Positions 7,884 to 14,936 of a DNA stretch of 34,957 bases are shown here, one piece after another (positions within the stretch are counted from its first letter, which is position 1; each line of letters starts with the position of its first letter). The DNA lies in the NCBI GenBank assembly GCA_036514635.1, contig DATBWU010000122.1, positions 1 through 34,957 on the forward strand, read 5' to 3'. Both the position numbers and the translations under genes were made by a program. The notes beneath the pieces are model-generated. The model did no database searches. It saw only the letters and a list, made by a program, of their open reading frames with translations, and was not told where the DNA came from. Source of the DNA: DASSFZ01 sp036514635 (lineage in GTDB: Bacteria > Chloroflexota > Anaerolineae > Fen-1058).

Positions 7884-8264
7884 TATGCGCAACCATTTTG
7901 TGTCTTACCCCAACTTGGGCTGGATCAAGTGGTCCACCGCCGATAAGTGACCTGGCCGCACCCCTCATCGCGGCCTGTTCGCATTCCCCGTTCGTTCTTT
8001 TCACAACGCTGTCAGGCTGAGCCGCGCACTATAGCCCCCGTAGCGAAGCGGGGGCGGCGAAGCATCTCTCAGGTTAGTCTCAAGCGAGATCCTTCGGACG
8101 CTCTGCGCCCTCGGAATGACACACAAGCGCGAACACGCCTCCTTCGCTCTGTCGTTACCGTTTGGACACGGCTCAACGCGGACCACACGGATCGCAATCA
8201 GTGTTCATCTGTGTTCACGGGAGCACCGCATGTGTGCGTGTCCCATGAGATCAGGAGGATCAAC
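7884..8264. other. Spacer with palindromic repeat upstream of the aminotransferase
   Basis: No gene recognised. It holds a hairpin GCCCCCG/CGGGGGC (8034-8055). Next comes an imperfect inverted pair CGAAGCATCTCTC...GCGAGATCCTTCG (about 8058-8098), ending in a CTCGGAATGACAC tail. Then comes the word repeat 'ggaccacacggatcgcaatc' (about 8178-8220). The Shine-Dalgarno AGGAGG (8253-8258) of the next gene closes the region. Confidence 0.6.
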
Positions 8265-9614
8265 ATGGCTACCGTCATCGACACCCGGCAGGCTGTGACC
8301 ATTGCGCCCGCCTCGAAGGCGCAATCTTGGATCGAGCGCGATCGTGCGGTGATGTCGCCCTCGCTGACGCGCGGTTACCCGTTCGTCATGGCGCGCGGTC
8401 GCGGCTCGGAAGTGTGGGACGTGGACGGCAAGCGCTACGTCGACCTGAACGCGACGATCGCCGTCGCTTCCACCGGCCACGCACACCCGGCGGTCGTCGA
8501 GGCAATCCAGCGGCAGGCCGAGCAGTTCATCCAGTACGCAATGACCGACTTCTACACGCCGCAGACGATCGAACTCGCGGAAAAACTCAACGCGCTGCGA
8601 CCGATGGAAGAAGACGCGCAGGTGTTCTTCACGAACTCAGGCACCGAGACGGTCGAGGCGGCGATCAAGCTGGCGCGTTACCACACCGGCCGCCCGAACT
8701 TCATCGGCTTCCTCGGCGCGTTTCACGGGCGGTCGATGGGGGCGCTGTCGTTCACGGCCAGCAAGACCTCGCAGAAGAAAGGCTTCTCGCCGACGATGCC
8801 CGGCGTGGTGCACGTGCCGTACTGCTATCCGTATCGGCCTGTCCTGGCTTTGCGCCAAGGCCATGACTACGCTGAGGCCGTCGTCGACTACCTCGAGAAC
8901 ACGATCTTCCGCCAACTCGTCGCGCCGACGGATGTCGCGGCGATTTTGCTGGAGCCGATCCAGGGCGAAGGCGGCTACGTCGTGCCGACGCCGAAGTTCC
9001 TGCCGCGCCTGCGCGAGCTATGCGATCGATACGGCATCCTGCTGATCGTCGACGAGGTGCAATCGGGCGTGGGTCGCACCGGCAAGTGGTGGGCCGTGGA
9101 GCACTGGAACGTCGAGCCGGACATTCTGCTCGCGGCCAAGGGCATCGCTTCGGGCCTGCCGCTCGGCGCGATGCTCGCGCGCAAGAGCGTGATGACGTGG
9201 AAGCCTGGCGCGCACGGCAACACCTTCGGCGGTAACCCGGTGTCGTGCGCGGCAGCGCTGGCGACGATCGACGTGATCGAGCGCGAAGGCTTGCTGCATC
9301 ACGCCGCCGAGATGGGCGATTACATCATGGACGCACTGGCAGAAATGCAGGTGCGCCATCCGACGATCGGCGACGTGCGCGGTAAGGGCTTGATGATCGG
9401 CGTCGAGTTCGTGCTGGATAAGCAGACGAAAGAGCCGGCCCACGATCTGAGCGAGGATATCGCCCGGCGTGCCTTCGAGAAAGGTGTGCTGCTGCTGCCG
9501 GCCGGCGTCAGCACCATTCGCCTGTCGCCCGCGCTGAACATCCCCAAGACACTCGTCGACGAGGCGCTGGCGATCTTCGAAGACGCCGTCACCGAAGCCG
9601 AAGTGGCGTTGTAG
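8265..9614 (+). CDS. Class III PLP-dependent aminotransferase (GabT/acetylornithine type)
   Basis: A 449-residue fold-type I class III enzyme. Conserved features are NSGTETVEAAIKLAR (~residue 125), FHGRSMGALSFTASKT, LLEPIQGEGGY, IVDEVQSGVGRTGKW with D263 contacting the PLP ring nitrogen, and AAKG with the Schiff-base lysine K292, then HGNTFGGNPVSCAAAL. Length and motifs fit 4-aminobutyrate or acetylornithine/ornithine aminotransferases. Related archaeal proteins are amino-acid racemases, so the substrate cannot be fixed from sequence alone. ATG 8265 was chosen because AGGAGG lies 6 bases upstream; a longer frame to 7947 is repeat sequence. No pathway partner (argB, gabD) lies next to it. Confidence 0.9.
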   Translation: MATVIDTRQAVTIAPASKAQSWIERDRAVMSPSLTRGYPFVMARGRGSEVWDVDGKRYVDLNATIAVASTGHAHPAVVEAIQRQAEQFIQYAMTDFYTPQTIELAEKLNALRPMEEDAQVFFTNSGTETVEAAIKLARYHTGRPNFIGFLGAFHGRSMGALSFTASKTSQKKGFSPTMPGVVHVPYCYPYRPVLALRQGHDYAEAVVDYLENTIFRQLVAPTDVAAILLEPIQGEGGYVVPTPKFLPRLRELCDRYGILLIVDEVQSGVGRTGKWWAVEHWNVEPDILLAAKGIASGLPLGAMLARKSVMTWKPGAHGNTFGGNPVSCAAALATIDVIEREGLLHHAAEMGDYIMDALAEMQVRHPTIGDVRGKGLMIGVEFVLDKQTKEPAHDLSEDIARRAFEKGVLLLPAGVSTIRLSPALNIPKTLVDEALAIFEDAVTEAEVAL

Positions 9615-9657
9615 ATTGCCAACCACAAAGTCACCAAGACACGAAGCAACGAATACA

Positions 9658-9701
9658 AACGAATAAACGGATGTCCGGCTGTGGACATCCGTTTATTCGT
9701 T
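9658..9701. repeat. Palindromic repeat, copy 1 (19-bp perfect arms)
   Basis: Perfect inverted repeat: arm 9658-9676, 6-base loop GGCTGT (9677-9682), arm 9683-9701. The core is AAACGGATGTCC/GGACATCCGTTT. It lies 44 bases after the aminotransferase stop and could end transcription or act as a transposable palindrome; no T-run follows the stem. Confidence 0.85.
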
Positions 9702-9869
9702 GCGCCATTCGTTGCCCGCACTGCCTACCACAGCATCGCACTACCGGCGCTTCCCTGGGCCGAGACACGCGCAGCGAATCTGAACGAACACCTGCACGCA
9801 CGCTGGAGCGCAGTGCACGCCCTGTCTGCTGCCTCCGGTGGCGGGGACCCGCTGGGGCGAGGTGCAAGT

Positions 9870-9903
9870 GTAAACGGATGCCCGGCTGTCAACATCCGTT
9901 TAC
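9870..9903. repeat. Palindromic repeat, copy 2
   Basis: Arms GTAAACGGATG (9870-9880) and CATCCGTTTAC (9893-9903) with the loop word CCGGCTGT shared with copy 1. The flank 'cgggagcactgcac' to its right reappears inverted to the left of copy 3. Confidence 0.8.
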
Positions 9904-9983
9904 GGGAGCACTGCACCGCATGTGTTCGTTGCGCCATTCGTTGCCCGCCTCTCCCGCCGCAGCGAGCGCGCGATAGGCCATGT

Positions 9984-9989
9984 TATAAT
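9984..9989 (+). promoter_or_regulatory. Candidate -10 element of the DUF2723-like gene
   Basis: A perfect TATAAT followed by TG lies 30 bases before the ATG at 10020. No good -35 hexamer is seen 16-18 bases upstream. The gyrA promoter also has TATAATTG. Confidence 0.45.
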
Positions 9990-10019
9990 TGCCCGCACTT
10001 CGACCGTCTGGACTCTGCT

Positions 10020-11954
10020 ATGCTTCACTGGTTTCAGGCGTTCCTCCTGCGGCGCAATCATCGGCTGATTCCACTCGCGATTGTCATCGCCGCCGCGCTG
10101 CTGTATCTGCCTACTCTGCAACCGCACATCTCCGGCGGATCCAGCCCGTATTTGCGCGATGTGGGTAATGTGCAAAACGCTCTTAGCCGATGGGGCACGC
10201 TGCACGGATCCGGCTATCCACTATACGCTTTCAGCGGATCGTTGTTCGTCACATTATTGCGCGGGCTGAGTGTGGAGCCGGCATTGGCTGCCGGATTGTA
10301 TTCCACGTTGTGGGCCGTGGCGACGCTCGTGACGCTGTATGCCTTCCTCGTGGCCTGGCTCGACGATCGCCTGGCCGCTGCGATCGCGGTTGTGGTGCTG
10401 GGAACCGGCTGGGTGTTCTGGCTACACAGCGCAATCGCCGAAGTGTACTCGATGGGCACGTTCATCATCGCGCTGGCGCTGTGGCTCGCCATTCGCGCCG
10501 AGCGCACCGGGCATGAGCGGTATCTGTACGGCTTGGCGATCTGCTGCGGCATGGTGCTGGCACATCACCGAGCATTGGCATTGGCGCTACCGTCCGCCCT
10601 GCTCATCGCGGCTCCGGCGTTTCTCGCGGTCGTGCGTCGCAGGCCGCTGTTCGTCGTGGCGTGGATAGGCATCGCCGCAGTGGCTGGCGCGTTGCCCTAT
10701 CTGTACGTGCTGATTCGAACGCTGCAAGGAGCCGACTGGCTGTGGGGCGATCCTTCGACACCGGCCGGGTTCTGGCGCATCCTGTTTGGCGAAGCCTATA
10801 CCGCGATGATCTCCTGGCCGGCAACAGGGGAGGGCTGGCGCGATCTCATCGGGCAGATCGTGGGAACACTATCCGGCATGGTGACCTGGATTGGCATGGC
10901 CGTGGGACTTGCGGGCGCCGGCTGGCTCATGGCCGCCCGGCAGTTTCGGTACGGTCTGGCGTTGATGTTGGGCGTGCTGCTGCCCGCACTCTTCGCCATC
11001 TCCGTACAGGCTACGTTCCTCGGCCAAACGATCGAAGATGTGCCAGCACTGCTCCAGATGTCGGTGCTGTTTCTTTTCTGCGGCGCAGCCTTCGCCCTCC
11101 ATCGCGTGCGAATGCGCTGGCCCGCGCTGGGTTGGGCCGGTGCGCTGGTCGGTGCAATGGCGTGTGGTCTCCTGGTGGTGAATAACCAGCCGGTCGTCTA
11201 CTCCCTGACGCACGACTCGTCGGGGTCTGAGCGAATCGCGCTCGTGGAAGATTGGCTGTCTCAGTCGCCTCACCCCTCGCCGCCCGCGTTCTTCGCACTG
11301 TGGGGCAATGACTACTGGCAAATCGCCTACGCCCATGACGTAACCCGCGAACTGACGGGCTTCGATCTGCTTCCGAACCGGGCCGATGTGGCTAAGGCGG
11401 CGGCCGACTACGGAGAGGTCAACACGTTCGAGTGGACGTTGTACTCGCGCGACCTCGCCTGGTGGGATAGGAAATTGGGCCGCGCCTTTGTGTCGTCGGT
11501 GGCCGATCGCATCCTGGCTATTTCGACGCAGCCGATCCTGTCCGAGGCCGATCTGCCGCGCGGCGCAGTGAGCATCCCAATGGGCAAGTCGATCGCGCTG
11601 CGCGGCTGGCAGGTCGAGCCGGACACGGCAGATCGCGCCTGGCATTTGACGTTGTACTGGCAGGCGCTGTCGCAGCCGGAGCGCGACTACAGCGTCTTCG
11701 TCCACGCCAGCGACCGCGACGTGATCGACAGCCCGGATGCGATCATCACACAGGCCGACTCGTCGGCCCCGGTGTACGGCTGGTATCCGACCGCGCGCTG
11801 GTCACCCGGCGAGATCGTGCGCGACGATTACGTGATCCGCCTCCCGCCTGAGCGCACAGCGAAGATCGTATCGGTGGGCATGTATTATCAGGACCCGCCC
11901 GGCACGTTCCACAACGTAGGCGAACACACCATCGCGCTGCCCGCGCTTCCCTGA
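10020..11954 (+). CDS. DUF2723-like GT-C membrane protein with C-terminal beta-sandwich
   Basis: A 644-residue polytopic membrane protein (about 11 helices up to residue ~390) of the DUF2723/O-mannosyltransferase-like type. The first external loop has the family pattern YLRDVGNVQNALSRWGTLHGSGYPLY, with an acidic residue and the H-x-x-GYPLY motif. Residues ~390-515 are a periplasmic domain, and ~520-644 a beta-sandwich with YSVFVHASDRD, YPTARWSPGEIV and YVIRLPPE, matching the tail type of the protein at 5910. A role in sugar transfer to a lipid or protein is inferred from family. ATG 10020 is preferred because an upstream frame from 9681 would translate repeats and gene-end debris and because TATAAT lies just upstream. 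Convergent with the fructokinase gene. Confidence 0.75.
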   Translation: MLHWFQAFLLRRNHRLIPLAIVIAAALLYLPTLQPHISGGSSPYLRDVGNVQNALSRWGTLHGSGYPLYAFSGSLFVTLLRGLSVEPALAAGLYSTLWAVATLVTLYAFLVAWLDDRLAAAIAVVVLGTGWVFWLHSAIAEVYSMGTFIIALALWLAIRAERTGHERYLYGLAICCGMVLAHHRALALALPSALLIAAPAFLAVVRRRPLFVVAWIGIAAVAGALPYLYVLIRTLQGADWLWGDPSTPAGFWRILFGEAYTAMISWPATGEGWRDLIGQIVGTLSGMVTWIGMAVGLAGAGWLMAARQFRYGLALMLGVLLPALFAISVQATFLGQTIEDVPALLQMSVLFLFCGAAFALHRVRMRWPALGWAGALVGAMACGLLVVNNQPVVYSLTHDSSGSERIALVEDWLSQSPHPSPPAFFALWGNDYWQIAYAHDVTRELTGFDLLPNRADVAKAAADYGEVNTFEWTLYSRDLAWWDRKLGRAFVSSVADRILAISTQPILSEADLPRGAVSIPMGKSIALRGWQVEPDTADRAWHLTLYWQALSQPERDYSVFVHASDRDVIDSPDAIITQADSSAPVYGWYPTARWSPGEIVRDDYVIRLPPERTAKIVSVGMYYQDPPGTFHNVGEHTIALPALP

Positions 11955-12007
11955 GCACAGCAACGAATCTGAACGAACACACGCCTTCGGCGGGTGCAGT
12001 GCTCCCG

Positions 12008-12039
12008 TAAACGGATGTCTACAATCGGGCATCCGTTTA
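12008..12039. repeat. Palindromic repeat, copy 3, between convergent genes
   Basis: Arms TAAACGGATG (12008-12017) and CATCCGTTTA (12030-12039), extendable by G-T wobbles. The inner sequence is the reverse complement type of copies 1 and 2, so it is inserted in the opposite orientation. The right arm supplies the TAA stop (12039-12037) of the minus-strand fructokinase gene. It could serve both genes as a terminator, but there is no T-run. Confidence 0.8.
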
Positions 12040-12942
12040 TTCGTTGCGCACGGCTTGTCGAGCCAGCGCGATCGCTCCCAGCACACCCGATCGATTCGCC
12101 AGGCCCGGCGGCACGATATATCGATCGATGTGCTCGGTGATCTCGCCAGCCCGGATGTACCCTTTCAGAAGCGCCTGCACGCCCTGCCGCACCAGCGGGA
12201 AGAGCGCCGCCTGTTTCATCACCCCGCCGCCGAGGATGATCCGCTGCGGCGAAAGGACGCAGATGTAGCTGACCAGTGCAAGCGCCAGGTAGTGCGCTTC
12301 GAGCGGCCAGGCCGGGTGATCGGGATCGAGCGTTTCCGCGCGTTGGCCCCAGCGTGCCTGCATCGCCGGGCCGCTGGCTAATCCTTCCAGGCAATCGCCG
12401 TGAAAGGGACACACGCCCGCGAACGGATCGCGTTGCCGATCGTGCGGAAGCAGCAGGTGACCCATTTCGGGATGGAGCAGGCCGTGCAGCAATCGACCGC
12501 CGACCATTGCCCCGCCACCGATCCCCGTGCCGATGGTGAGATACACGAACGTATCCAGCCCTTGCGCCGCGCCCCAGGTGAATTCGCCCAGCGCGGCGGC
12601 GTTCACGTCGGTGTCAAAGCCGATCGGCACGTCAAGCGCGCGCCAGATCGTTCCGCGAAAATCGGTATTCGCCCAGCCCGGCTTGGGCGTCGAGGTGATG
12701 TAACCGTAAGTCGGCGAAGACGGATCCGGATCGAGCGGCCCGAACGAGCCGATGCCGATCGCAGCCAGCGGTTGATGCCCGCCGAAGAAATCGATGACGC
12801 GCCCGAAAGTCTCGTCGGGCGTGGTCGTGGGGATTTGCGTCTCGGCGCGAATGTCGGTGGGGTCGCGGCCGACCAGGCACACAAATTTCGTTCCACCCGC
12901 TTCGATTCCGCCGTAGAGGGGCACGTCGGATGTGCGGCTCAT
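12037..12942 (-). CDS. ROK-family fructokinase
   Basis: A 301-residue sugar kinase, ATP + D-fructose (or mannose) to the 6-phosphate. N-terminal phosphate motif GGIEAGGTKFVC (residues 11-22); sugar site FDTDVNAAALGE with catalytic base D112; TIGTGIGGG (136-144). The zinc ligands H162, C178, H181 and C184 (C-PFHGD-C) have the same spacing as in Bacillus fructokinase YdhR, which separates it from the CXCGXXGC glucokinase type. ATG 12942 has GAGGGGG upstream. The last codons (VRNE-stop) are made by the palindromic repeat at 12008-12050, so the native C-terminus may have been altered by that insertion. Confidence 0.9.
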   Translation of the reverse strand: MSRTSDVPLYGGIEAGGTKFVCLVGRDPTDIRAETQIPTTTPDETFGRVIDFFGGHQPLAAIGIGSFGPLDPDPSSPTYGYITSTPKPGWANTDFRGTIWRALDVPIGFDTDVNAAALGEFTWGAAQGLDTFVYLTIGTGIGGGAMVGGRLLHGLLHPEMGHLLLPHDRQRDPFAGVCPFHGDCLEGLASGPAMQARWGQRAETLDPDHPAWPLEAHYLALALVSYICVLSPQRIILGGGVMKQAALFPLVRQGVQALLKGYIRAGEITEHIDRYIVPPGLANRSGVLGAIALARQAVRNE

Positions 12943-13018
12943 GTGAGACCCCCTCGCCCTCAGGCCGATTCTCCCACGCAGACCTCATAGCGCGGCTCCG
13001 CCGCAAGGGAATCTATTG

Positions 13019-13077
13019 GACGCTGATTGACGCGGATGAACGCAGATAAAACGAAATCAGCGTAAATCCGCGTTCAC
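13019..13077. repeat. Word repeat with inverted arms
   Basis: ACGCTGAT and ACGCGGAT in the left half return as ATCAGCGT and ATCCGCGT in the right half, so the stretch can fold into a long imperfect hairpin. Similar words (cggat, cgtgttc, atccgcg) appear at 8178-8220, 21536-21565 and 27345-27400. Confidence 0.65.
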
Positions 13078-13158
13078 ACTTGCCCCACTGCCTGCGGCAG
13101 CGGGCAGTGCGGGTCTGCGTCCAAAAATCCTCGCGGTCGTGATAGCGCGCTCGTGTGA

Positions 13159-13173
13159 GCAGGCTGAGCCTGC
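13159..13173. repeat. Short perfect hairpin GCAGGCT-g-AGCCTGC
   Basis: Seven-base arms with a one-base centre, downstream of the FmdE gene. It belongs structurally to the CT..AG-core hairpins also seen at 17093-17142, 21489 and 27408. Confidence 0.6.
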
Positions 13174-13185
13174 CACAGTATATCA

Positions 13186-13201
13186 TGCGATTATTCACAA
13201 G
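13186..13201. repeat. Solo end of MITE-like family at the FmdE gene 3' end
   Basis: GCGATTATTCACAAG differs at one base from the inner-facing end of the full element at 17152-17168 (reverse complement GTGATTATTCACAAG). Read on the minus strand it gives TGTGAATAA, which is the final codons and stop of the FmdE-like gene. Confidence 0.6.
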
Positions 13202-13808
13202 ACGCCTCACAACTGCGTAAAAGTTCCTTCGTTTCCAACACGAAGTAGTAGCCTCGGCCGGCGCACGCCCGGCACAACACCGTGCCTTCGTGGACAATCT
13301 CGCGTTCGTTGATGATCTCTTCGCCGCAGACCTGGCAGATCGCTTTGACGCCGGGGCGGCTGATCAACTGATCGATGGACATTCGGAGTTGCACCGGCTG
13401 CACGCGCAACAAAGCGGTGTCGGGCATGCGCTGGTAGCCCAACAGCTGAGCCTCCCATCGATTGCGCGCTTCCGGCGCGAAGGCGTGCGCCGCCGATCGC
13501 GCCTTGGGGCGTGGCCGAATCCGGATCGCACGCCCGGTTGACGCATCGACAAAAGTCGCGGCCACCTTGCCGAAATCCTCCACACGCAGCGTGCGGCGCC
13601 CGATCCAGCAACCGGTTGCCGCCGAAATGCCATCGGCGAAACAGCCGTCGGTTTCCACAATCGTCAGCAGGCGCTTATCGGCTTGAGGCAAGGTCAGCCC
13701 CAGGGCATCGCCGGCCAGCAACCCCATCCGCACGCCCAGCACCTGGCGCGGGCATAGATGGCGATGCAGTTCAGCCGAGGCGTTCAACAGTTCAGTGAGT
13801 GCAGGCAT
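13191..13808 (-). CDS. FmdE-like protein with C-terminal zinc ribbon
   Basis: A 205-residue FmdE-family protein (named after formylmethanofuran dehydrogenase subunit E). The N-terminal signature H15-R-H17-L-C19-P with VLGVRMG is intact. TDGCFADGISAATGC (C56, C67) follows, and near the C-terminus two CXXC pairs (CQVCGEE, CRACAG) make a treble-clef/zinc ribbon. The true biochemical role of bacterial FmdE proteins is unclear, but they cluster with molybdo- and tungstoenzymes. Here the gene sits behind a Moco-type riboswitch and is divergent from a molybdenum hydroxylase pair, supporting a link to cofactor supply or enzyme maturation. ATG 13808 has GGAGG 6 bases upstream; an in-frame TTG at 13814 would sit against that site. 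The stop codon comes from a repeat. Confidence 0.87.
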   Translation of the reverse strand: MPALTELLNASAELHRHLCPRQVLGVRMGLLAGDALGLTLPQADKRLLTIVETDGCFADGISAATGCWIGRRTLRVEDFGKVAATFVDASTGRAIRIRPRPKARSAAHAFAPEARNRWEAQLLGYQRMPDTALLRVQPVQLRMSIDQLISRPGVKAICQVCGEEIINEREIVHEGTVLCRACAGRGYYFVLETKELLRSCEASCE

Positions 13809-13823
13809 GTTCAACCTCCGATC

Positions 13824-13851
13824 AAAAAAGCCGTCTCAATATAGAGACGGC
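13824..13851 (-). terminator. Intrinsic terminator in the FmdE leader (riboswitch expression platform)
   Basis: On the minus strand GCCGTCTC, loop TATATT, GAGACGGC, then six Ts (13829-13824). It lies between the aptamer and the Shine-Dalgarno of the FmdE-like gene, so it is placed to stop transcription in the leader rather than after a gene. Confidence 0.9.
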
Positions 13852-13881
13852 CTCGATCAGCCCAGGCAGGCTGGCGAGTTC

Positions 13882-14020
13882 GTCTCCTTTCCAAGCACGA
13901 GGAGGTCGCGGCGTTTCCAACGCGGCCCACGAGGCATCTGCACGATGCCCCCCTCCCATCCCGGGAGGCGCGGCCCATCCGCCGTGGATCGGCGATCTTT
14001 AGGCGGAGAGGCTCGGAGAC
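13882..14020 (-). promoter_or_regulatory. Moco-type (molybdenum/tungsten cofactor) riboswitch aptamer
   Basis: Minus-strand leader RNA closed by GTCTCC (14020-14015) with GGAGAC (13887-13882). Inside are CTCCGAGCC after the first strand, a GCCTCCC/GGGAGG stem, a GCATC/GATGC stem, then CCTCGTGGGCCGC, a stem capped by a GGAA tetraloop (GTTGGAAACGC) and CGACCTCC. These blocks and their order fit my recollection of the Moco RNA motif, known to control molybdenum-cofactor synthesis, transport and enzyme genes and found upstream of fmdE-like genes. The GCATC/GATGC hairpin may be the P3 arm that distinguishes Moco-sensing from putative Tuco-sensing members. The downstream terminator suggests control by premature termination. 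Not checked against a covariance model. Confidence 0.83.
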
Positions 14021-14042
14021 CACTGCAAGATTCGTTGGTTAG

Positions 14043-14071
14043 AGCATAAGACTTTTCTTTTCCATCGTCAG
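14043..14071 (-). promoter_or_regulatory. Candidate promoter of the riboswitch-fmdE transcript
   Basis: On the minus strand CTGACG (14071-14066), a 17-base spacer, and TATGCT (14048-14043). The predicted start would lie about 15 bases before the aptamer. Hexamers match consensus at four of six positions each. Confidence 0.45.
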
Positions 14072-14198
14072 TGCACAACATCATATTGTCGCCTGGACTA
14101 TTGTCACGGAAGCGCCGGGCATACAGAGGCACTCCACCTGGCGGTTCCCTTCGGGCAGGGCGCGTGCTGCAAGTACATACAATCCAACTTGCACGCCA

Positions 14199-14259
14199 TT
14201 GACAGGTTATGCCAGCCCATGTTAGAATGTAACCTATAAATCAATTATAGAAGGTTACA
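14199..14259 (+). promoter_or_regulatory. Promoter with palindromic operator upstream of the MFS remnant
   Basis: TTGACA (14199-14204), 18-base spacer, TAGAAT (14223-14228). Immediately overlapping the predicted start is a 32-bp palindrome, TGTAACC (14228-14234) ... GGTTACA (14253-14259), with inner ATAA/TTAT. The geometry is that of a repressor operator for a TetR-like or similar dimeric regulator, a common arrangement for drug exporters. No regulator gene lies in the window. The promoter may now drive the iorA/iorB genes. Confidence 0.6.
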
Positions 14260-14292
14260 GACGTAGCACAACGCGAGTGCGGGGAGGCCGTG

Positions 14293-14397
14293 ATGGTGCA
14301 AGAGCATTTCTCCGGACTGTGGCGCAACCCTGATTTCCTCAAATTATGGGTCGGCGAGCATTCGAGATGTGTGCAATCACCCGTATTGCTGGTTTGA
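14293..14397 (+). pseudogene. Truncated MFS transporter, N-terminal remnant
   Basis: A 34-codon frame after GGGGAGG reads MVQEHFSGLWRNPDFLKLWV, typical of the cytoplasmic start of MFS exporters (LWRNxxFLxLWxG). The first membrane helix that should follow is absent. The frame instead enters the repeat end at 14362-14381 and stops at 14397. It keeps a good promoter, operator and ribosome site, so the loss of the rest looks secondary. Confidence 0.6.
14362..14381. repeat. Solo MITE-like end at the MFS break point
   Basis: TGTGTGCAATCACC (14368-14381) is the reverse complement of the first 14 internal-facing bases of the terminal repeat at 17076 and 18638. The preceding TCGAGA matches the inner flank of the copy at 18638-18737 (ATCGAGATGTG). 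Confidence 0.65.
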
Positions 14398-14468
14398 CAG
14401 GCAGGGTCGAAGCATCGCATGGGCAACGAACACTGGTATGCCCAATCTCAGTGCATTGAGGGAGTGAT

Positions 14469-14936
14469 ATGGCTACATTCACGTTAGCCGTCAATGGGCA
14501 ATCGTACACTGTCGAGGCCGGCCCCGACACGCCGCTGTTGTGGGTGCTGCGTGACACACTCGGCCTGACCGGCACAAAGTTCAGTTGCGGCATCGGCGAG
14601 TGCGGCGCGTGCACGGTACACATCGACGGTGAAGCCGTCCGATCGTGCATCACACCCGTGTCGACGGCTGACGGGAAATCGATTGTCACGATCGAGGGCC
14701 TGTCGCCGGACGGCACACATCCGCTTCAGCAAGCGTGGCTCGCGGAAAACGTGCCGCAGTGCGGCTATTGCCAGCCCGGGCAGATCATGACTGCGGCAGT
14801 GTTGCTGGCGAAGAACGCGCATCCGACGGATGCCGACATCGACGCCGCGATGTCGGATGTGCTGTGCCGCTGCGGGACGTATCAACGCATTCGGCGCGCG
14901 ATCCATCGCGCCGCCGGGGAGGTCATGCAGCAATGA
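14469..14936 (+). CDS. iorA: [2Fe-2S] subunit of a molybdenum hydroxylase (isoquinoline 1-oxidoreductase type)
   Basis: A 155-residue electron-transfer subunit of the xanthine oxidase family. The plant-type cluster uses C40, C45, C48 and C60 (SCGIGECGAC ... C); the second cluster uses C98, C101, C133 and C135 (QCGYCQPGQIM ... CRCGTY). Two-subunit IorAB-type enzymes lack the FAD subunit, and none is present here, so electrons probably go on to a cytochrome or other periplasmic acceptor. GGGAG precedes ATG 14469, and the stop overlaps the next start (ATGA). The substrate (N-heterocycle or aldehyde) cannot be told from sequence. Confidence 0.92.
   Translation: MATFTLAVNGQSYTVEAGPDTPLLWVLRDTLGLTGTKFSCGIGECGACTVHIDGEAVRSCITPVSTADGKSIVTIEGLSPDGTHPLQQAWLAENVPQCGYCQPGQIMTAAVLLAKNAHPTDADIDAAMSDVLCRCGTYQRIRRAIHRAAGEVMQQ

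Larger units (their letters stand above)
9615..10019. other. Repeat-rich spacer with remnant of a gene end
   Basis: Begins with a word repeat (accacaaagtcaccaag...). It then holds two copies of the AAACGGATG palindrome (9658-9701, 9870-9903). Between them, at about 9729-9792, is a stretch resembling the last codons and downstream flank of the following gene (11924-11981): both read 'catcgc-ct-c-gcgcttccctg' and then 'cgaatctgaacgaacac'. It is best read as debris of a duplicated gene end, not a coding extension of the next gene. Confidence 0.6.

Noticed and set aside
7885..7950. 21-codon frame directly after the GT39-like gene (MRNHFVSYPNLGW...)
   Set aside because: Very short, no Shine-Dalgarno and no known match; kept as unassigned spacer.
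9681..10019. N-terminal extension of the DUF2723-like protein by about 113 codons
   Set aside because: The extension translates palindromic repeats and gene-end debris, and a TATAAT with a membrane-type start lies at 9984-10020.
13021..13080. Possible tRNA or small RNA gene from the folded appearance
   Set aside because: The fold is made by inverted word repeats; no cloverleaf, TTCRA loop or CCA-end pattern is present.
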